Positions 23,249-36,700 of a stretch of DNA of 64,000 nt are shown piece by piece. The stretch is from Tipula vernalis (taxonomy: Eukaryota; Arthropoda; Insecta; Diptera; Tipulidae), in the NCBI GenBank assembly GCA_958295665.1, contig OY282560.1, positions 85,598,311-85,662,310 on the forward strand. The letters are read 5' to 3'. A program made the position numbers and the translations under genes. How positions within the stretch are numbered: position 1 is the stretch's first letter; the number at the start of each line of letters is the position of its first letter. The notes below the pieces were generated by a model. The model was given only the letters and a program-made list of their open reading frames with translations, ran no database searches and was not told the DNA's origin.

Positions 23249-25782
23249 TATAAAAAGCAATTGTCCTTCATAAAGCTTCAAACAATCTAGTATCTTGGAA
23301 AACTAGTCAAATACAGCTTGAAACATTTTGTCCTTATTAGTCCGTGTATATTGTTTAAGGTAATTTCCGTTGTAAATGAAGGGTTTGAATATGTAAATCG
23401 CTTTCGTCTGCTTTACTTACTAAAATTTGTAATAATGGAAATTTTGGAATGTTTAGAAAATTCACATCTCAAGATTTTATTAAATTCACCCAAATTTTTG
23501 AATTTTTAAAAACACATTTTTTTGTATGTATTTTTAATATTGTTGTTGTTTAATTTAAGATTAATTTAGAAGAAACTATAGCCGCACTATAAATGCCTGT
23601 GGTATTAAAGTTACGCGATTCATATTTTTTTGTTTTTTGAAAAGCTATCCAAAACAGAAATCTTAAAAGATTTGGATCAACCATTTAGAATGGTTACTAC
23701 TAAATTTACCTTGCAATATTGGAAGAACAATCGCTTAATTTGATAACTAGTAATTGAAGTTCAAAGAAGGACTTGCGTTACAGTAAAGCCAGCTTATACT
23801 GCCTTGGGCTATAACGACATTTTGCTTGTAATGTCGGAAATCCAAACTAAAGATTGATTTGTTATGTTTCTCAGGTCATAAAATCATCTAATATTATGAT
23901 TAGAGTTTTCGGAAATAAAACTGTTTTACTTTTATTTTAAATTATTTAATCTGTAAACATCATAGTCTGGGAGATAGAATTCTTTGGAAAAAAAATAATA
24001 AAATGAAGACATGAAATATCCATAAACAAAATCGCCAAGCACAAAATTCCCCAAGGAGATGAAAAAATCCTCGAGCACAAAGCCCCAATTCAAGTTCAAA
24101 ATCACTAAGAAAAGAAGTATAATGGGTTAATAATATGAATTTTGACTGGACGAGAGCATTAATATTTACTCCTGAGTTACAAACGATATCCTAAAACTTT
24201 ATTTTTGTTAAAAATAAAAATGTTTGTCAAGTTGCATTTAGTTTCATCTTCCTAATATGTTCTTTCGCTAGCTGATTTTTATTATTATCATATTGTACAT
24301 TTATATTGTTCTTTCTATTTCGATTTTTTCAACGACATGAATTATGTTTAATAAAACATTGTTTTCCTGTTTAACTTGAACATGAGTTTTTATTGAAATT
24401 GAAATCAAATTTTTGTATACTTATCATTTTCTTTTCATTATTACATTTTATTAAGACATCTACTTTAAGCTGCATATATAAAATTGGGAACAAATACCAC
24501 AGTCAAATCACTTCAATAAATATAAACCCCTCTTACTTATTCCATACTCGAGATGAAAAATTTTTTACTTTGAGTAAAACTATCGATGTATCGCGGTGAA
24601 ATGTTATTTTTGACCGATTTTATGAATGCTACATTAGTCCCTAGAAGGGCTTGCGTCCCTGGATTTCCCGGAAAGAAATTATCGGGGATTTTGGAAAATA
24701 TAAGTATTCCCGTTGCCTGGGGGTGATATAAATATTTCCCGGGTACGCAAAATTTAATTTCAAAACTCGTGTCATTTATTAACTCTATATGGAATCCTTT
24801 TTTTATCTTATTGTTTATAAATATTATTGTTATTTGTAATATAGTCGCCAATGAAGATTAGATTACAATGCTACAAAAAAAAAACACTTTATAGAGTTGG
24901 AGCGTAAAGAACTGAATCATACGATAGATAGCTACATCCGCTGGTTCATTAGAGAGTACTTATGCTCTAATGGTTCCTTAGTAAAAACATGTACGAATAT
25001 TGAACAGTATTGTCTAGCAATAAATTGTTCTTAAACCGCTGAAAGTACCGTCAGATGCGTTAGGCAACCAAGACAATGACATACCAAAAGCTGAAGCGGC
25101 TTTAGCATTATTGCTTAGAAATTTAAAAGAACCAACAACATATTGGCCACAGGAATATCAAAACTTCTAAAAGAAAAATTAGCCAAAAGAAGAAATAAAG
25201 ATGTTAGGGTGATGAAGAAGTAGCATATAATAATCGCGCAGTCGACAGACGGCCCAACATATACTCAAAAAAGCAAGAAATTGTAACCCTCCTATGTCAT
25301 TTTAACCAACATCTTTTACTGGCTAAAACGCTAGATTCAGGAAACGTATGTACAAAATGTTGACTAAATTACATTTTCATCAGCCCATCAGCCTTCCCGG
25401 ACAACATTTAAGGAAGTATTAATTTTATGAAGCATAAGACGACGAGATTTGAGCCGGGCTATGCTTGAATCATATCGATATGTGCAAGACAATTTCTAAT
25501 GTTATTTATCCATGCCAGACAAAAAATCCACAATATAAAATCCAGACTTACACATAAATATTTCTTGTCTGACTTCTAACTTTCTTAGTTAAATGACTGC
25601 AGAAATTGTCTTGTAGTATAATTTTTACGTTCAGCTTTTAATCCAAATTTTAAGTTAAAAAAAAAAAAAAAAGAATAGACGTTAGTTTACTTACTGTGTA
25701 CATCGAGAAAAAACTTTCCAGGAAAATTATCACTTTTCCCAGAAAATAATCACTTTTCCGAAAAAATTATCACATTTTATTA
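23249..25782. other. AT-rich DNA with faint relics
   Basis: No gene was recognised. A partial inverted repeat around CAAGACAATTTCT lies at about 25480-25610. The stretch 25040-25330 is GC-richer but has stops in all frames. Confidence 0.5.
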
Positions 25783-26247
25783 CTTTCTTTTACTCTAGTA
25801 AAATAAAGTATAGTAATCATGAAAATTTTGGACCTTGAGATTTTTAGAGATTTAATTGTTTTGAGGTCCCCTGAGTCCGAAAATGTGGGTTTCGAAATGG
25901 TGTCTGCCTGTCAGTCTGTCAGTCTGTCTGTGTCCTCTCTACAGCCCAGATGGTTTAACCAATCGAACTGAAACTTCAGATTTAAGCTTTTTTGATAAAT
26001 TGGGAGGTCCCAGTGAATTTTACTCCAAATCGGCTAATCGGAAGTGGCCACTCGCTTGGTCCAGAAAATTTATTTTGCAAATATCTTAAAAAGTACAAGG
26101 TTTACAAAAATCTACTTCAAACAAAATGTTACCAAAAATTAAAAACAAATTAAAAAAAAAAATTTAAAAATTATAAAAAAAATTAAATTTCTCAAAATTC
26201 TCTGTTCGTAAAAGAAAGTCGTGTGTTGGCCACACCTCCATTTTTTT
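25783..26247 (+). repeat. GTCT-rich dispersed repeat, copy A
   Basis: It runs from CTTTCTTTTACTCTAGTAAA to GTGTTGGCCACACCTCCATT. A GTCTGTCTGT tract lies in the middle, followed by GATGGTTTAACCAATCGAAC. A second copy lies inverted at 38795-39278. An open frame across the middle is shared by both copies, but its low-complexity start and lack of a domain argue against a protein. It is probably a non-autonomous mobile element. Confidence 0.75.
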
Positions 26248-26695
26248 ATTCATTTTCATTAATAATAATTGATTCGTCAACGAACAGATGACGTTGACAC
26301 AGATCAAAGACTTTTTATAGCTCTTATCGCTTCTTCTCATAGTACCACAAATGCTAAAAACTGCTAATTTTTTATATAGGATCATACATAACATTTTTTT
26401 CAATATAATTTTAGTTCCAGCTTTTCCAGAATTTATATAATTCTTCTTGTTTCAAATTTTATTTATAATTTTAAACAAAGTAAAAAAAAAAATTTTTTTT
26501 AATTGCAAAATTTTCCTGGAAAAATTGCTTACACTATCGAAAAACTATTCACATACAATCCGAACACCTTTATAAAAATGGACCTTTTTTACGTATTTTG
26601 AATAAAATTATAAGAAATTTTTGTTTAGAAAAACTTAAAATTTTCCACATTCAAAAATTTTCAAAAAATATACGTCATACCCGATTTTCTCGACG

Positions 26696-28852
26696 TTTTT
26701 TTTTATTTTTTTTTTTTTATAAGGGGTGAGCTATACCTATGCACCGCGACCATTGAGGTCTAATTGTGCCTCTCCAAAAGGTTTCACGTAAAGTGGAGGT
26801 TCAAGTCCTTGATAAACGCCACCAGCTCATGCATATTTAAAGGGCCGGCGTTATGCCACTGTATTGTGTATGCATGGAGGAATTTAAGTCTTTTATGGAT
26901 TATAGCATCACACGTGAATAGTAGATGTTCGGATGTTTCCCTTTCCAGGTTGCAGAATCTATAACGGTCTGTAGGGTACTTTCCCATTTTCTCCAGATAT
27001 CCATTAAAAGGGCCATGTCCTGTTAAGTACCAGATGAGTGATTTTAGAGACTGTCTATCCATCTTGATTGCCTGATCTAAACGTCTAATATTATAGCTTA
27101 ATAGTTTTTTGGTCTGTCTCATCCCAATGGAGGACTCCCAGAATATTTTCGTAAGTTTTTGTAAACAATTCCTTATGCCATTTGGCAGGTGGCTCTTGGA
27201 GTAACCAATACTAGGCTCGGGGCCAAGGAAAGAGCTCTCCGCTGCCTCTTTTGCACAGCGGTCTACCGCCTCGTTTCTCTGTATATCGGAATGGCCGGGG
27301 GACCACAAAAGGGTTACTTTATTCTCCCTGCCGAGTTCTAGAAGGTTGCGATAGCAGCTCCAGATTATTTTGGAATAGAATACAGATGCTCCTAAGTCAA
27401 GCAATGCCGCCTGGCTGTCCGATATTACGTAAATCTCGGTTTTTTCTATATTTTTTGTGAGACATCGAAGCACACATACCTCGATCGCAAATATCTCTGC
27501 TTGGAAAGCTGTGGGGATTTTACCCAATGGAATACAGAGTTCGAGACCTGGCCCGATTATACCAGCACCCGTACCCACCCCTGATTTTGAACCGTCAGTG
27601 TACCATATGGAGGTGTGATGGGGTAAGGAGGAGATGATACTCCCCGCTTGTTCCCTGTCGGGTATCTCAATCGTGAAATTCCTCCGGCAGTCAATATTTT
27701 TAACCATCACGTCTGATAGTTGGATTATTTCCTCGTCCAGATTCAATTTCTCAAGGATGCTATTATGTCCTGGTCTAATAGTTTTAATTTGAGATGTTAT
27801 TTTTAGATTGACTGCCCTTGAATCAGCTACTCTTTTAAGGTGCAAGTGTAGTGGTGAGAGCCCCAATAGCTTCTCAAGAGCAGCTGTAGGGCAGGTTTTC
27901 ATTGCTCCCGTTACACTCAAACAAACTAGCCTTTGGATCCTATCCAATATTGAGCAGGCACCACTTTGCTCTATCTTAGGCCACCACACAAACGCCGCAT
28001 AAGAGATTATTGGTCTTACGATGGTCGAGTATAACCAAAGTGCCATTTGGGGATTCAGACCCCACGTTTTGCCAATCATTCTTTGGCAAGTGTAATGCGC
28101 CCTATTTGCCTTGTTTGTGATATATTTTAAAAACGGGTTCTATGTCAGTTTCTGATCAAGTATCACTCCCAGGTACTTAACCTCCGTTGCCATTTGGAGA
28201 ATTTCCCCATTTAGAGATAGAGGTGGGAGAATTGTTTTCCTCCGATTTGTAAAGAAAGTACAAATAATTTTGTTGGGGTTTACTCTAAGGCCCGTCTCAA
28301 TACACCAGTCGTTTACCAACTCGAGGGCATACTACATACGTTCCGCTATTGTACTCTCGAATTTCCCCCTGACCATTAAGACTAGATCGTCCGCGTAGGT
28401 GATATTCGAGAAGTGAGAGTTTTTAAATCTTATAAGTATTCCATCCATCACGAGTAGCCACAAAAGGGGTGAGAGAATTCCCCCCTGGGGACAACCCCTG
28501 GAAGCCGCAATCGTGATGGTTTTATCACCAAAGTTATTCTCCTGTTTCTAAGCATATTGATTATCCACCCTATGGTGGAGGAGTCTATTCCCCTTGCATG
28601 TGCTTGTTCTTGGATCATTTCGAACTTGGTATTGTCAAAAGCCCCTTGAATATCGATGAAGGAGCATAACAAAACCTCTTTATTCCGAAGTGTATCTTCG
28701 ATATTTGTTGTAAGCTCGTGGAGCGCTGTTTCTGTCGATCTCCATGCATGTTGGCTGGGGTCTAGAGGATGCCTTAGGAGGGAAATGGATCTAATATATA
28801 TGCCCAGTATCTTCTACATGGTTTTCAGAATAAATGATGTTGGGATCACATC
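26696..28852 (-). mobile_element. 5'-truncated LOA/I-group LINE
   Basis: The element is bounded by ATTTTCTCGACG (26684-26695) and ATTTTCTCGATG (28853-28864), a 12-bp target duplication with one change. On the minus strand it starts inside the RT, continues through RNase H and ends in an A-rich tail at about 26696-26724. Truncation at the 5' end is typical of incomplete target-primed reverse transcription. Several stops and frameshifts show it is dead. Confidence 0.85.
26784..28850 (-). pseudogene. LOA/I-group ORF2 relic: RT and RNase H
   Basis: Translation on the minus strand gives FILKTMEKILGIYIR, then LHELTTNIEDTL, LLCSFIDIQGAFDNT and the catalytic ITYADDLVLMV. There are frameshifts near 28490-28560 and stop codons near 28331 and 28143. 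From 28079 to 26784 one frame of 431 residues is intact. It holds the RT C-terminus, an RNase H domain (WYTDGSKSGVGTGAGI, FQAEIFAIE, ISDSQAALLDL, WSPGHSDIQRNEAVDRCAKE) and a zinc-finger remnant (EHLLFTC) in which the usual leading CXXC is absent. It is related to, but clearly diverged from, the intact ORF2 at 33729. Confidence 0.85.
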
Positions 28853-28864
28853 ATTTTCTCGATG

Positions 28865-31610
28865 TAACCAGTAAGTAAACTTTAGCCAAAAAATGAGATT
28901 AACGACGTAAGGCATCACTGAAATTTCTGATAACTTCTAGTTAATCTGATATCTCCTACTGCTAGAAACGCCTTGCAGGCATTTTCCTAAGTTTAAAATA
29001 ACGAGAAAAAATTATAAATGAACCTTAAGAATGATGTAACCAAAAAGTCAGCTATCTCCTAAGCTAAGGTCTTTAGTGATACAATATAGATAAGAGAATT
29101 ATTTAATGTTATCTAAATCCGTTTATTACAAGACATTCGGTTATAACGACGGATTCTCAGAGTCGTTATAAGCGAATAACTTTCTTTATTTCTAATTTTA
29201 ATTACTATAATCGATTGTATATAAAGGATAAACACCAATAAATTTGAAACAAAACTTCTGTGCACAAATACTGTTAAATAACATTTTACTAGCTGTAGGA
29301 GATAAAAAGATTAATATGGTAATTTTAAATTAATTCTAATAATTAATTAAGATTATTATTTTCGGGGTTGCTTCGGGATAAACCGATTTATTTTTAATTA
29401 ATTAAAAAAACGACTGATTTTAGAGAAAATTAAAACAGCTGTTTTTTGTAGCTTTAACAAAAACCATTAAATCTTATTTGTGTTTTATATTTTATGATCA
29501 AAAGTGGCCGAGTTGCTATGTATTTTTAAAAAAAATTCTAATTTCAATAAATCCTGGAAAAGCGGTAGTTTGAGGGACCGTCGAGATAGAGAATTGTCGA
29601 AATAGAGAGACAATTTGTTGCAACAAAAACCAAGTGACAGCAGCTGTTATTCGTCGCTCGGTAAAATTTTTTGGAGCGATTACTAACACTATTACATTTG
29701 TATGTCATCAAAACGTCATTTAAACGTCAAATCAAATATGACGAAAAATATATTTTTATAAGCGATAAAATAGTTAATAAATGATAAATTATTTAAAGAA
29801 AAATTGTTTTATTTGTTGTGAGCCAATAAAATTATTTATTATTTATACATACATACATATATGTATGTATGTATTATATGTAGTGGTAGACAAAAATTGC
29901 AGCTGCGGAATGTGAATGTGATCATTTTAGGTACAGGGGCCCTATTCTCGAATTCCACATCCATTTTCCACATGTGGACATCTGTTAAAATTCATAAAAA
30001 TGGAATTTTTTCGGTACTAAGGGAATATTTCCGAATGGGTAGAAGCAGGTGGAATAAATTCCCCGTATATGAAAATGTTTATATCCCATGTGTTTTATAC
30101 ACTAATTACAATTTCCGAACGTTTTGATAAATTTTGACAGATGTCCGCATGTCACAGAAATAGAGCTGTGTGAATGTCGTGAAGAAGCAAAATTGTAAGA
30201 GAATTTGTCTGTATTAGTATGATTCGCTAGTACATAACGCATAGTACATTCTGTATATAGAATGTAAATTGTGGTGTAATCAGTCCAGTAGCCGCGACCT
30301 GATGAGAGAAGATTGATTTTTTCATAATCATAAGCTCATCAGTTCGAAACTGGATTAAATTATCTTACAATCTTCGGAACAACATATTAAAATCATATAA
30401 ATTAAAAATGAAATATTTAACAATTGCAAAATATGTGATTAAAATGTAAAATATATGGTCAAATTTTGAAAAGAAAGCCAAAACTAGAACTTATCATAAG
30501 AGGATTTCGATTCACGCAATAAAAAAGTATCTATAAGATTTTGTCTGTAAAATTGAACAAATTAACTCCAATGTATTATAAAGGGCTGGAGATTTAGTCC
30601 AAAAATAGTTCCACATCTCCAAACACTTCAAAATTTAGACACGTAACCGACTCCTACCTCTAAAGAATACAGTGAGAGTTGAGACGATTCACGCTATTGA
30701 AATGGGGTGGAATGGCATTTTCTGTGCTTTTGTAGGTCAATTTACTCTTGATTGATCCATTTAAATTTCGAAGAATTCATTAACATAAATTATCTAACAC
30801 ATTTTTGGTTTGGTTTTCCTAAGCGGATCTTTAACTATAGAAAATCAACCACTTAATTTTTTTTTTACTTTTTTTTTGATTATTATTTTATTAATCAAAA
30901 ATATAAAATAACATAATTAAATAAATTAATTACGAAAATAATCTATCAGCATTGCAACAGAACCCGCATTTTCGACTGTTCCAGTCAAAACGTCAAAAAA
31001 CTGTCATTTTTCAACTCGGATTCGACTCGGAATCTGTTTTTTGTTGCAACAGGAAAACCACAATAATGTAATAGATTATAAACCGAAAAAATATCGATAG
31101 AGAAAAAATCGAGTTTTTAATTCTATAAAATAAAAATAAATTTACATACTTTTCTGTATTGATTTTTTCTGCTTCTTTTACTTCACCATATACGTATGTA
31201 TGTATTTGTTTAGGAAATTATGTCAAAAATTGATAATATCCGTCACAAATTTCTGCTGTAATTCTGGGTTTTTTCTAACTCTTTCAAAGATTATAAAATT
31301 TTTGCTATAAATACAATAAGACGATAAGTTTATCTGGCTCTTGAACATTGTTGTAACAAACAAGTCATAAAATCCCGGTAATACCAGCATTTTCTTATTC
31401 AACACCTTGTCTTTTTTGTCATATTAAAATTAGGTAAACGAAATTTAAAAGTATTACTCGATGTCCTGACTGGTCATTGCAATCCGTATTATGGCTGCTG
31501 TAATGGAGTTCCCTAGAAACAACCGAACACTATGCGAAAAGCCTGCGTCTGCTTCAATTAGGAAGATGGTACTTCTGATAAAAAGTGTTATGCTCTTGAC
31601 AAACAATTAA
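28865..31610. other. AT-rich DNA with small inverted repeats
   Basis: No gene was recognised. A short hairpin (GGTTATAACGAC with GTCGTTATAAG) lies at 29138-29174, a palindromic CATA/TATG microsatellite at about 29848-29876 and a MITE-like pair at 29966-30156. A segment at about 30360-30410 (TACAATCTTCGGAACA) recurs at about 47680-47720. Confidence 0.5.
29966..30156. repeat. MITE-like inverted repeat
   Basis: CACATGTGGACATCTGTTAA (left) and, in reverse complement, GACATGCGGACATCTGTCAA (right) pair across about 190 bp, continuing AATTYATMAAAA. The outer boundaries are not clear. No coding capacity. Confidence 0.55.
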
Positions 31611-31981
31611 TTAACCCTCCGAGAACACACCTATTTTTTTCTACACACTATTTGATCATCTACCATTTTAAATAAGTGAGGGCGATCAGCTTGAAAAAAT
31701 CTCAGATGTACTTGAAACATTGATAAATCAATTAATACGAGGGCGAATCAAAATGTCTTGCAATATCATATGAAAAAAAAGAGTGAGTGAGACAGAAATA
31801 TTTTTATTTTTCGACGTAATCTCCTATACATTTGTTACATCGATCAATTAACTTGTCTAAGCCCTCTAAAAAAAAAGTTTTCTTTTGCTCCATAAAATAT
31901 TCATTTACAACAGACTGTACTTCAGAATCACTGGAAAATTTCCGGCCCCTTAATTTTTTTTTCAAATTGGGAAACAGAAAG

Positions 31982-32326
31982 GTTGTTTGGTTGTTGGGGG
32001 AGTAGTTTTAGGAGTCAAAGCTTTCTAGGATATGCGATTCTCATAAGACTTCTTCCTAGTGTAGTTACGCCTCCTCGTGGCGACAACCGGGCAATGCATC
32101 CTAGAATGTAGCCAAGTAACTTACACGACCGTGCAATGGCGGTAAATCCATTGCCCCAAGCTTTGGTGGGACAACATACGCTGAGAGCTGCGTGGCTAAG
32201 GGGGAGCTTAGTCTTTAGTATGTGAACTCCGGGTACCAGGCGACCCCCGGTTTAAAGTAGCCTTCCCACAGTATACCGATCTCTGCTGTGGGTGACCTTC
32301 ATTTCTCGGATACTCGTGGGATTCAA
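31982..32326 (+). promoter_or_regulatory. LINE 5'UTR, presumed internal promoter
   Basis: The segment precedes ORF1 and matches, with divergence, the 5' part of the short element at 59920-60640 (for example CTCCGGGTACCAGGCGACC against CTCTGGATACCAGGCACCA). Retention of this region in the deleted derivative suggests that it holds the promoter. LINEs of this type transcribe from internal promoters (established). No core motif can be proven here. Confidence 0.55.
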
Positions 32327-33703
32327 ATGGAAACCGAATTTAAAAAAAACATAGAGGGTGATGCCTCTTTAAAAGCATCAACTTCACCAGCTATTGAGTT
32401 GGGTCTCCTAAGCTATGATGGAATGGTAGATACCACAAGGGCTACCACTCTTGATTATCTTAACGTCCGGACCAAGGAAAAGGTGGAACAGTCCACCTCT
32501 TCTACTACGGACACCTTCTGTGACGACAACATAAGTGTAATCTCACAGTTATCGGGCACCTCAACCATTGGTGTTGATATTGGGAACATGTCCCTCAACG
32601 CCGGGGAATGGGTTAAGCTCAACTCCTTCGAAAGAAGGCGTTTTAAAAAGGGGCTCAAGGAAGGCAAAACTAGAGAAGAGGCTCTAGCTGCTGCTAAGTC
32701 CGCGACCCCTCTGAAAGCATCCTCGGGGCCTGTTGCTCCTACCCTAGACAAGAGGTCTGGTGGTAAGCGTGAGAGGTCTTTTGAGGTTGCTCCGGAACCA
32801 AATAAACCACCTGCCAAAAAAGCAAAAGAAGGGCATTCTCCGGTAAAGCCCTCTTTCAGCCAGGTAGCAGGCAGTGTTAAGCTGGGCATCGTACCAGGTG
32901 ATCTCAGTGGCAATCCTCTTAGTATGGAGCAAATGGCAAACATACAGGAGTGTGTCATTGACCTCATTATTGGGATGCAAAGCTCAAACCACAAGCCGCA
33001 ATTCCTTGGCTGTTTCCGGAGAACAGGTTGGCTATTTTTTATATGTTCCGATCATTCCACAGCGGAATGGATGAGGAACAGTTTTGTAAGCCTAAGGGAA
33101 AAAATTGGTCTGAACATAACTTTGGTGGAAGAGGATGATTTTCCTCGGCCAAACATCGTTAGGGGGTTCTTTCCACAGAGCCTTAGCTTAACTAGCGAGA
33201 AGATTCTCGCTACCATGGCCGCGCAGAACGATGGTCTCGCGGCCAACTCATGGAAGATACTGCAACGGACGACAACTGGCGTACTCGTCCATTTGGTTAT
33301 GGCCATAGGCGAGTCTTCCATGAAGAAACTACGCGAATCCAACGGGAACATCGCATACCGCTTTGGTAGGATAAAACTCCTTCTCAAGAAGGATTCCCCC
33401 TCTACCAACCCAACCACTGGAGTCAGCTCCAGTAAGGAGGGTACTTTACCAGCCCCAGTAGTAGGCACAATCACAGACGAGGAGGCATCCAGGAACAGCA
33501 GCGCTATTGAGCATTCTGTTCCTGCTGCCTCTTCGTCGGGAGCACGATCAACGGATCTCTCCGCAACTCCTACTGTGGGATCGAGTAAATCAGCACTCAC
33601 CCCGAAAATTAAGCATATGGGCGCTCGGGGTGTTACTGGGAAAAGTAGCAGAAACAGGCCAAATCCCGCAAAGCAGACGGCTGGCAAGCAGCCAGGAGCG
33701 TAG
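32327..33703 (+). CDS. LINE ORF1 protein with DUF4780-like domain
   Basis: An RNA-binding partner of ORF2, expected in the ribonucleoprotein. The first ATG in frame is at 32327; the open frame extends upstream to a GTG at 32288, but ATG is the likelier start, giving 458 residues. Residues 1-100 are acidic and Ser/Thr-rich. A basic segment follows (residues 103-125, RRRFKKGLKEGKTREEA), then a Lys/Arg-rich nuclear-localisation-like stretch (about 143-171). Residues about 180-355 match the DUF4780 pattern (LSMEQMANIQECVIDLI, FLGCFRRTGWLFFICSD, GKILLL-type strand at the end). The C-terminal 100 residues are Ser/Pro-rich and basic. There are no zinc knuckles, unlike the Jockey gag. Translation ends at TAG 33701-33703. 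Confidence 0.85.
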   Translation: METEFKKNIEGDASLKASTSPAIELGLLSYDGMVDTTRATTLDYLNVRTKEKVEQSTSSTTDTFCDDNISVISQLSGTSTIGVDIGNMSLNAGEWVKLNSFERRRFKKGLKEGKTREEALAAAKSATPLKASSGPVAPTLDKRSGGKRERSFEVAPEPNKPPAKKAKEGHSPVKPSFSQVAGSVKLGIVPGDLSGNPLSMEQMANIQECVIDLIIGMQSSNHKPQFLGCFRRTGWLFFICSDHSTAEWMRNSFVSLREKIGLNITLVEEDDFPRPNIVRGFFPQSLSLTSEKILATMAAQNDGLAANSWKILQRTTTGVLVHLVMAIGESSMKKLRESNGNIAYRFGRIKLLLKKDSPSTNPTTGVSSSKEGTLPAPVVGTITDEEASRNSSAIEHSVPAASSSGARSTDLSATPTVGSSKSALTPKIKHMGARGVTGKSSRNRPNPAKQTAGKQPGA

Positions 33704-33728
33704 AGCTCCTTTACCCTAATCATCCAGT

Positions 33729-36700
33729 GTGGCTGGTACTATTAGGGTACTAGAAGCGAATCTGCATCACGCAAAAGGAGCTTCGGATACCTTTTGCAAC
33801 AGGTTCGCGAAACAACACTTAACCCTTAGCCTTATCCAGGAACCTTGGGTTAATGGAGGAAAAATCAGAGGCCTCCACCTCAAGTCATGTAAGTTGATTT
33901 ACGATCGAAGGGAGGAAGTTCCCCGAGCAGCAATATTTGTTTCATCTAATATTAACGTTCTTCCAATTCCAGAGTTCACCACTAAGGATTTGGTTGCAGT
34001 AATCCTGGAGGTTCCGACCAGCAGGGGAATGCAGGAGACAATATGTGCCTCTGCGTACTTCCCTGGTGAGTCGGTTAGTGCTCCACCTGTAGTTGTACAG
34101 GATCTGGTGGATTACTGCAACCTAAAAAACAAGCATTTCATCATAGGCTGCGATGCTAATGCACACCATATCATTTGGGGCAGCAGTGATACAAATGGCA
34201 GAGGTGAGTCCCTTTTAAATTATCTTATGAGTAGTCACATAGACATTTTAAATAAAGGTTCGAACCCCACTTTCATAAACTCGACTCGGCGAGAGGTGTT
34301 GGACCTCACTTTGTCAAGTCAGTTTATTTCCAACTCTGTTGCAAACTGGCATGTTTCAAGCGAAGCTTCTCTGTCGGACCACATGCACATCAGGTTCGAT
34401 ATACCGGGAGTGATCATACAGGCAACAGAGCGTCGTATCCCTTGTTTTACAAATTGGAAAACATATAGGGATATTTTATTTATCAAAGCAGACATGCTGC
34501 CAACATCTTTGAATTCAATTAGTGACCTAGAAACCGCAGCTGGTCTGCTTAATGACGTGCTCCTATCTTCCTACGAAAGCAGCTGTGTGGTGCGTAACGT
34601 TGTGGTTAATCGCAAAGTTCCATGGTGGAACGAACAGCTGGCTAAACTTCGTAAGAAGGTTAGGAAATTATTTAATAGGGCAAAGCATTCCAATGAGTGG
34701 AATGAATATAGGCAAGCCCTAACCAGTTACAACACAGAACTAAGGCGTTCCAAACGCCTCACGTGGAGGAAAAACTGTGGAAATATCGAGGATATACCTA
34801 CAGCTGCTCGACTCCATAAAGTTCTAGCTAAAGATCAGTCCAACGGGATTGGGCTTCTTCTGAAATCCGATGGTAGTTATACATCAGGTCGCAAAGAGTC
34901 GCTCGAAACCCTGCTTCAAGTGCACTTTCCGGGCTGCACTGTTTGCGACACAAATACAATCACTAACTCCATATCTGGTACACACATGGGTGTAAATATG
35001 GGTTGGGTTAATAGTTTATCCGGTAAGCTTTTTACTCCGGATAAAGTCAAATGGGCCATTAACTCTTTTCAGCCTTTCAAGGCTCCAGGAGGGGATGGAA
35101 TCTTCCCAGCCCTCCTTCAAAGGGGCCTGGACTTGATTACCCCTGCTCTGGTGGCCTTGTTTAGAACTAGCTTCAATTGGGGTCACATACCACAGGCTTG
35201 GAGTCAAGTAAACGTGGTTTTTATCCCAAAGCCTGGCAATCGGCCATGTGAACTTCCTAAGTCCTTTCGACCTATCAGTCTTACATCGTTTATTCTTAAA
35301 ACCATGGAACGACTTATAGATCTTCATATCAGAGACTGGTTAACGGCAACCAGACCTCTAAATCCAAATCAATTCGCCTATAGGAAAGGCAAATCCACAG
35401 AGGGTGCGCTGCATCTACTTGTCACCAAGATTGAAGCAGCCTATCGCTCGAAAGAAATTGCTCTGTGTGCATTTCTGGATATTGCGGGAGCTTTTGACAA
35501 TACTGGATACGACTCAATTGCTAGGGCAATCAAGCGTAGAGGTATTGACGATCCGACTAACCACTGGATTAGTTCCATGTTGGTTAGTAGGAAGATTACA
35601 TCTAAATTAGGTAATGAGTCAGTCACGATTACGGCAGCAAGAGGGTGTCCGCAGGGCGGTGTCCTGTCCCCTTTGCTGTGGTCACTCGTGATCGACGAGT
35701 TGCTTGATAATTTACATCTACTTGGGTACGATGCCATTGGTTATGCGGACGATTTGGTTATCATAGTCTCTGGAGGGCATGAACGTACGATGTCCGCCAG
35801 CATGCAACAGGCTTTGCTTGTTATTTCGAATTGGTGCACTGGGGAGGGCCTTTCGATTAACCCTAGCAAAACAGTCCTGGTGCCCTTCACCAAAAGACGT
35901 AATTTGAACCTTGGTTCAATTAGTCTTAATAATATAAATATCGGATACTCCAATGAAGTCAAATATCTGGGTGTTGTCCTAGATAAGAAACTAACTTGGA
36001 ACTCTCATATTACTTCAACTACCGAACGCGTGGCCAGGGCCATGTGGGCCTGCCGGCGTATGTTCGGCAGGACCTGGGGCCTGAACTCAAAAATGATTTA
36101 CTGGGTGTACATCATGATAGTGAGGCCAATTGTAACATATGGGGCAATAGTTTGGTGGCCTAAGGTACAGCAAAAAGTTATTATGAACAAGCTGACCTCA
36201 TTACAGAGACTAGCATGTCTCGGAATTACAGGTGCTATGCGCACCTGCCCTACGGCGGCAATGGAAGCTCTCATCGGGCTCACTCCACTTCATATCCACG
36301 TCAAAAAATCAGCTGCTACCTGTGCAGCTAGATTGAAGCTCGCGAATCAATACAGTCATGATGACCATATGGGTCACCTGGACATTTTGAATGAACTTCC
36401 AGACCTGAATATGTTCTTTAGTGTCCCGGACGTTATGCCGAAAGAACTCTGCTTTGGCAGGAATTTCGTGGTAACAATCCCCGATAGAACAGACTGGGAT
36501 ACTGGGTTACCGCAGATGGAACCTAACAGCCTAGTCTGGTACACTGATGGATCAAAAATGGATAGTGGAGTCGGCATTGGTGTCTTTGGACCCAATCACA
36601 AAATATCGAAATCACTGGGTACTTACCCCAGTGTTTTTCTAGCCGAAATTCACGCCATCGAAATCTGCGCCTCTATTATTATGACCAAAGGTCTTAAAGG

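Noticed and set aside
25883..26089. Small protein within the GTCT repeat
   Set aside because: It starts in microsatellite-derived sequence and belongs to a dispersed repeat; a real gene is unlikely.
29138..29174. Rho-independent terminator-like hairpin
   Set aside because: The context is eukaryotic, and the stem is a short palindrome without any nearby transcription unit.
29848..29876. CATA/TATG palindrome as a regulatory site
   Set aside because: It is a simple microsatellite of a kind common across AT-rich insect DNA.
32288..32326. Extended ORF1 start at 32288
   Set aside because: The codon there is GTG. The first in-frame ATG is 32327, which suits an animal gene better.
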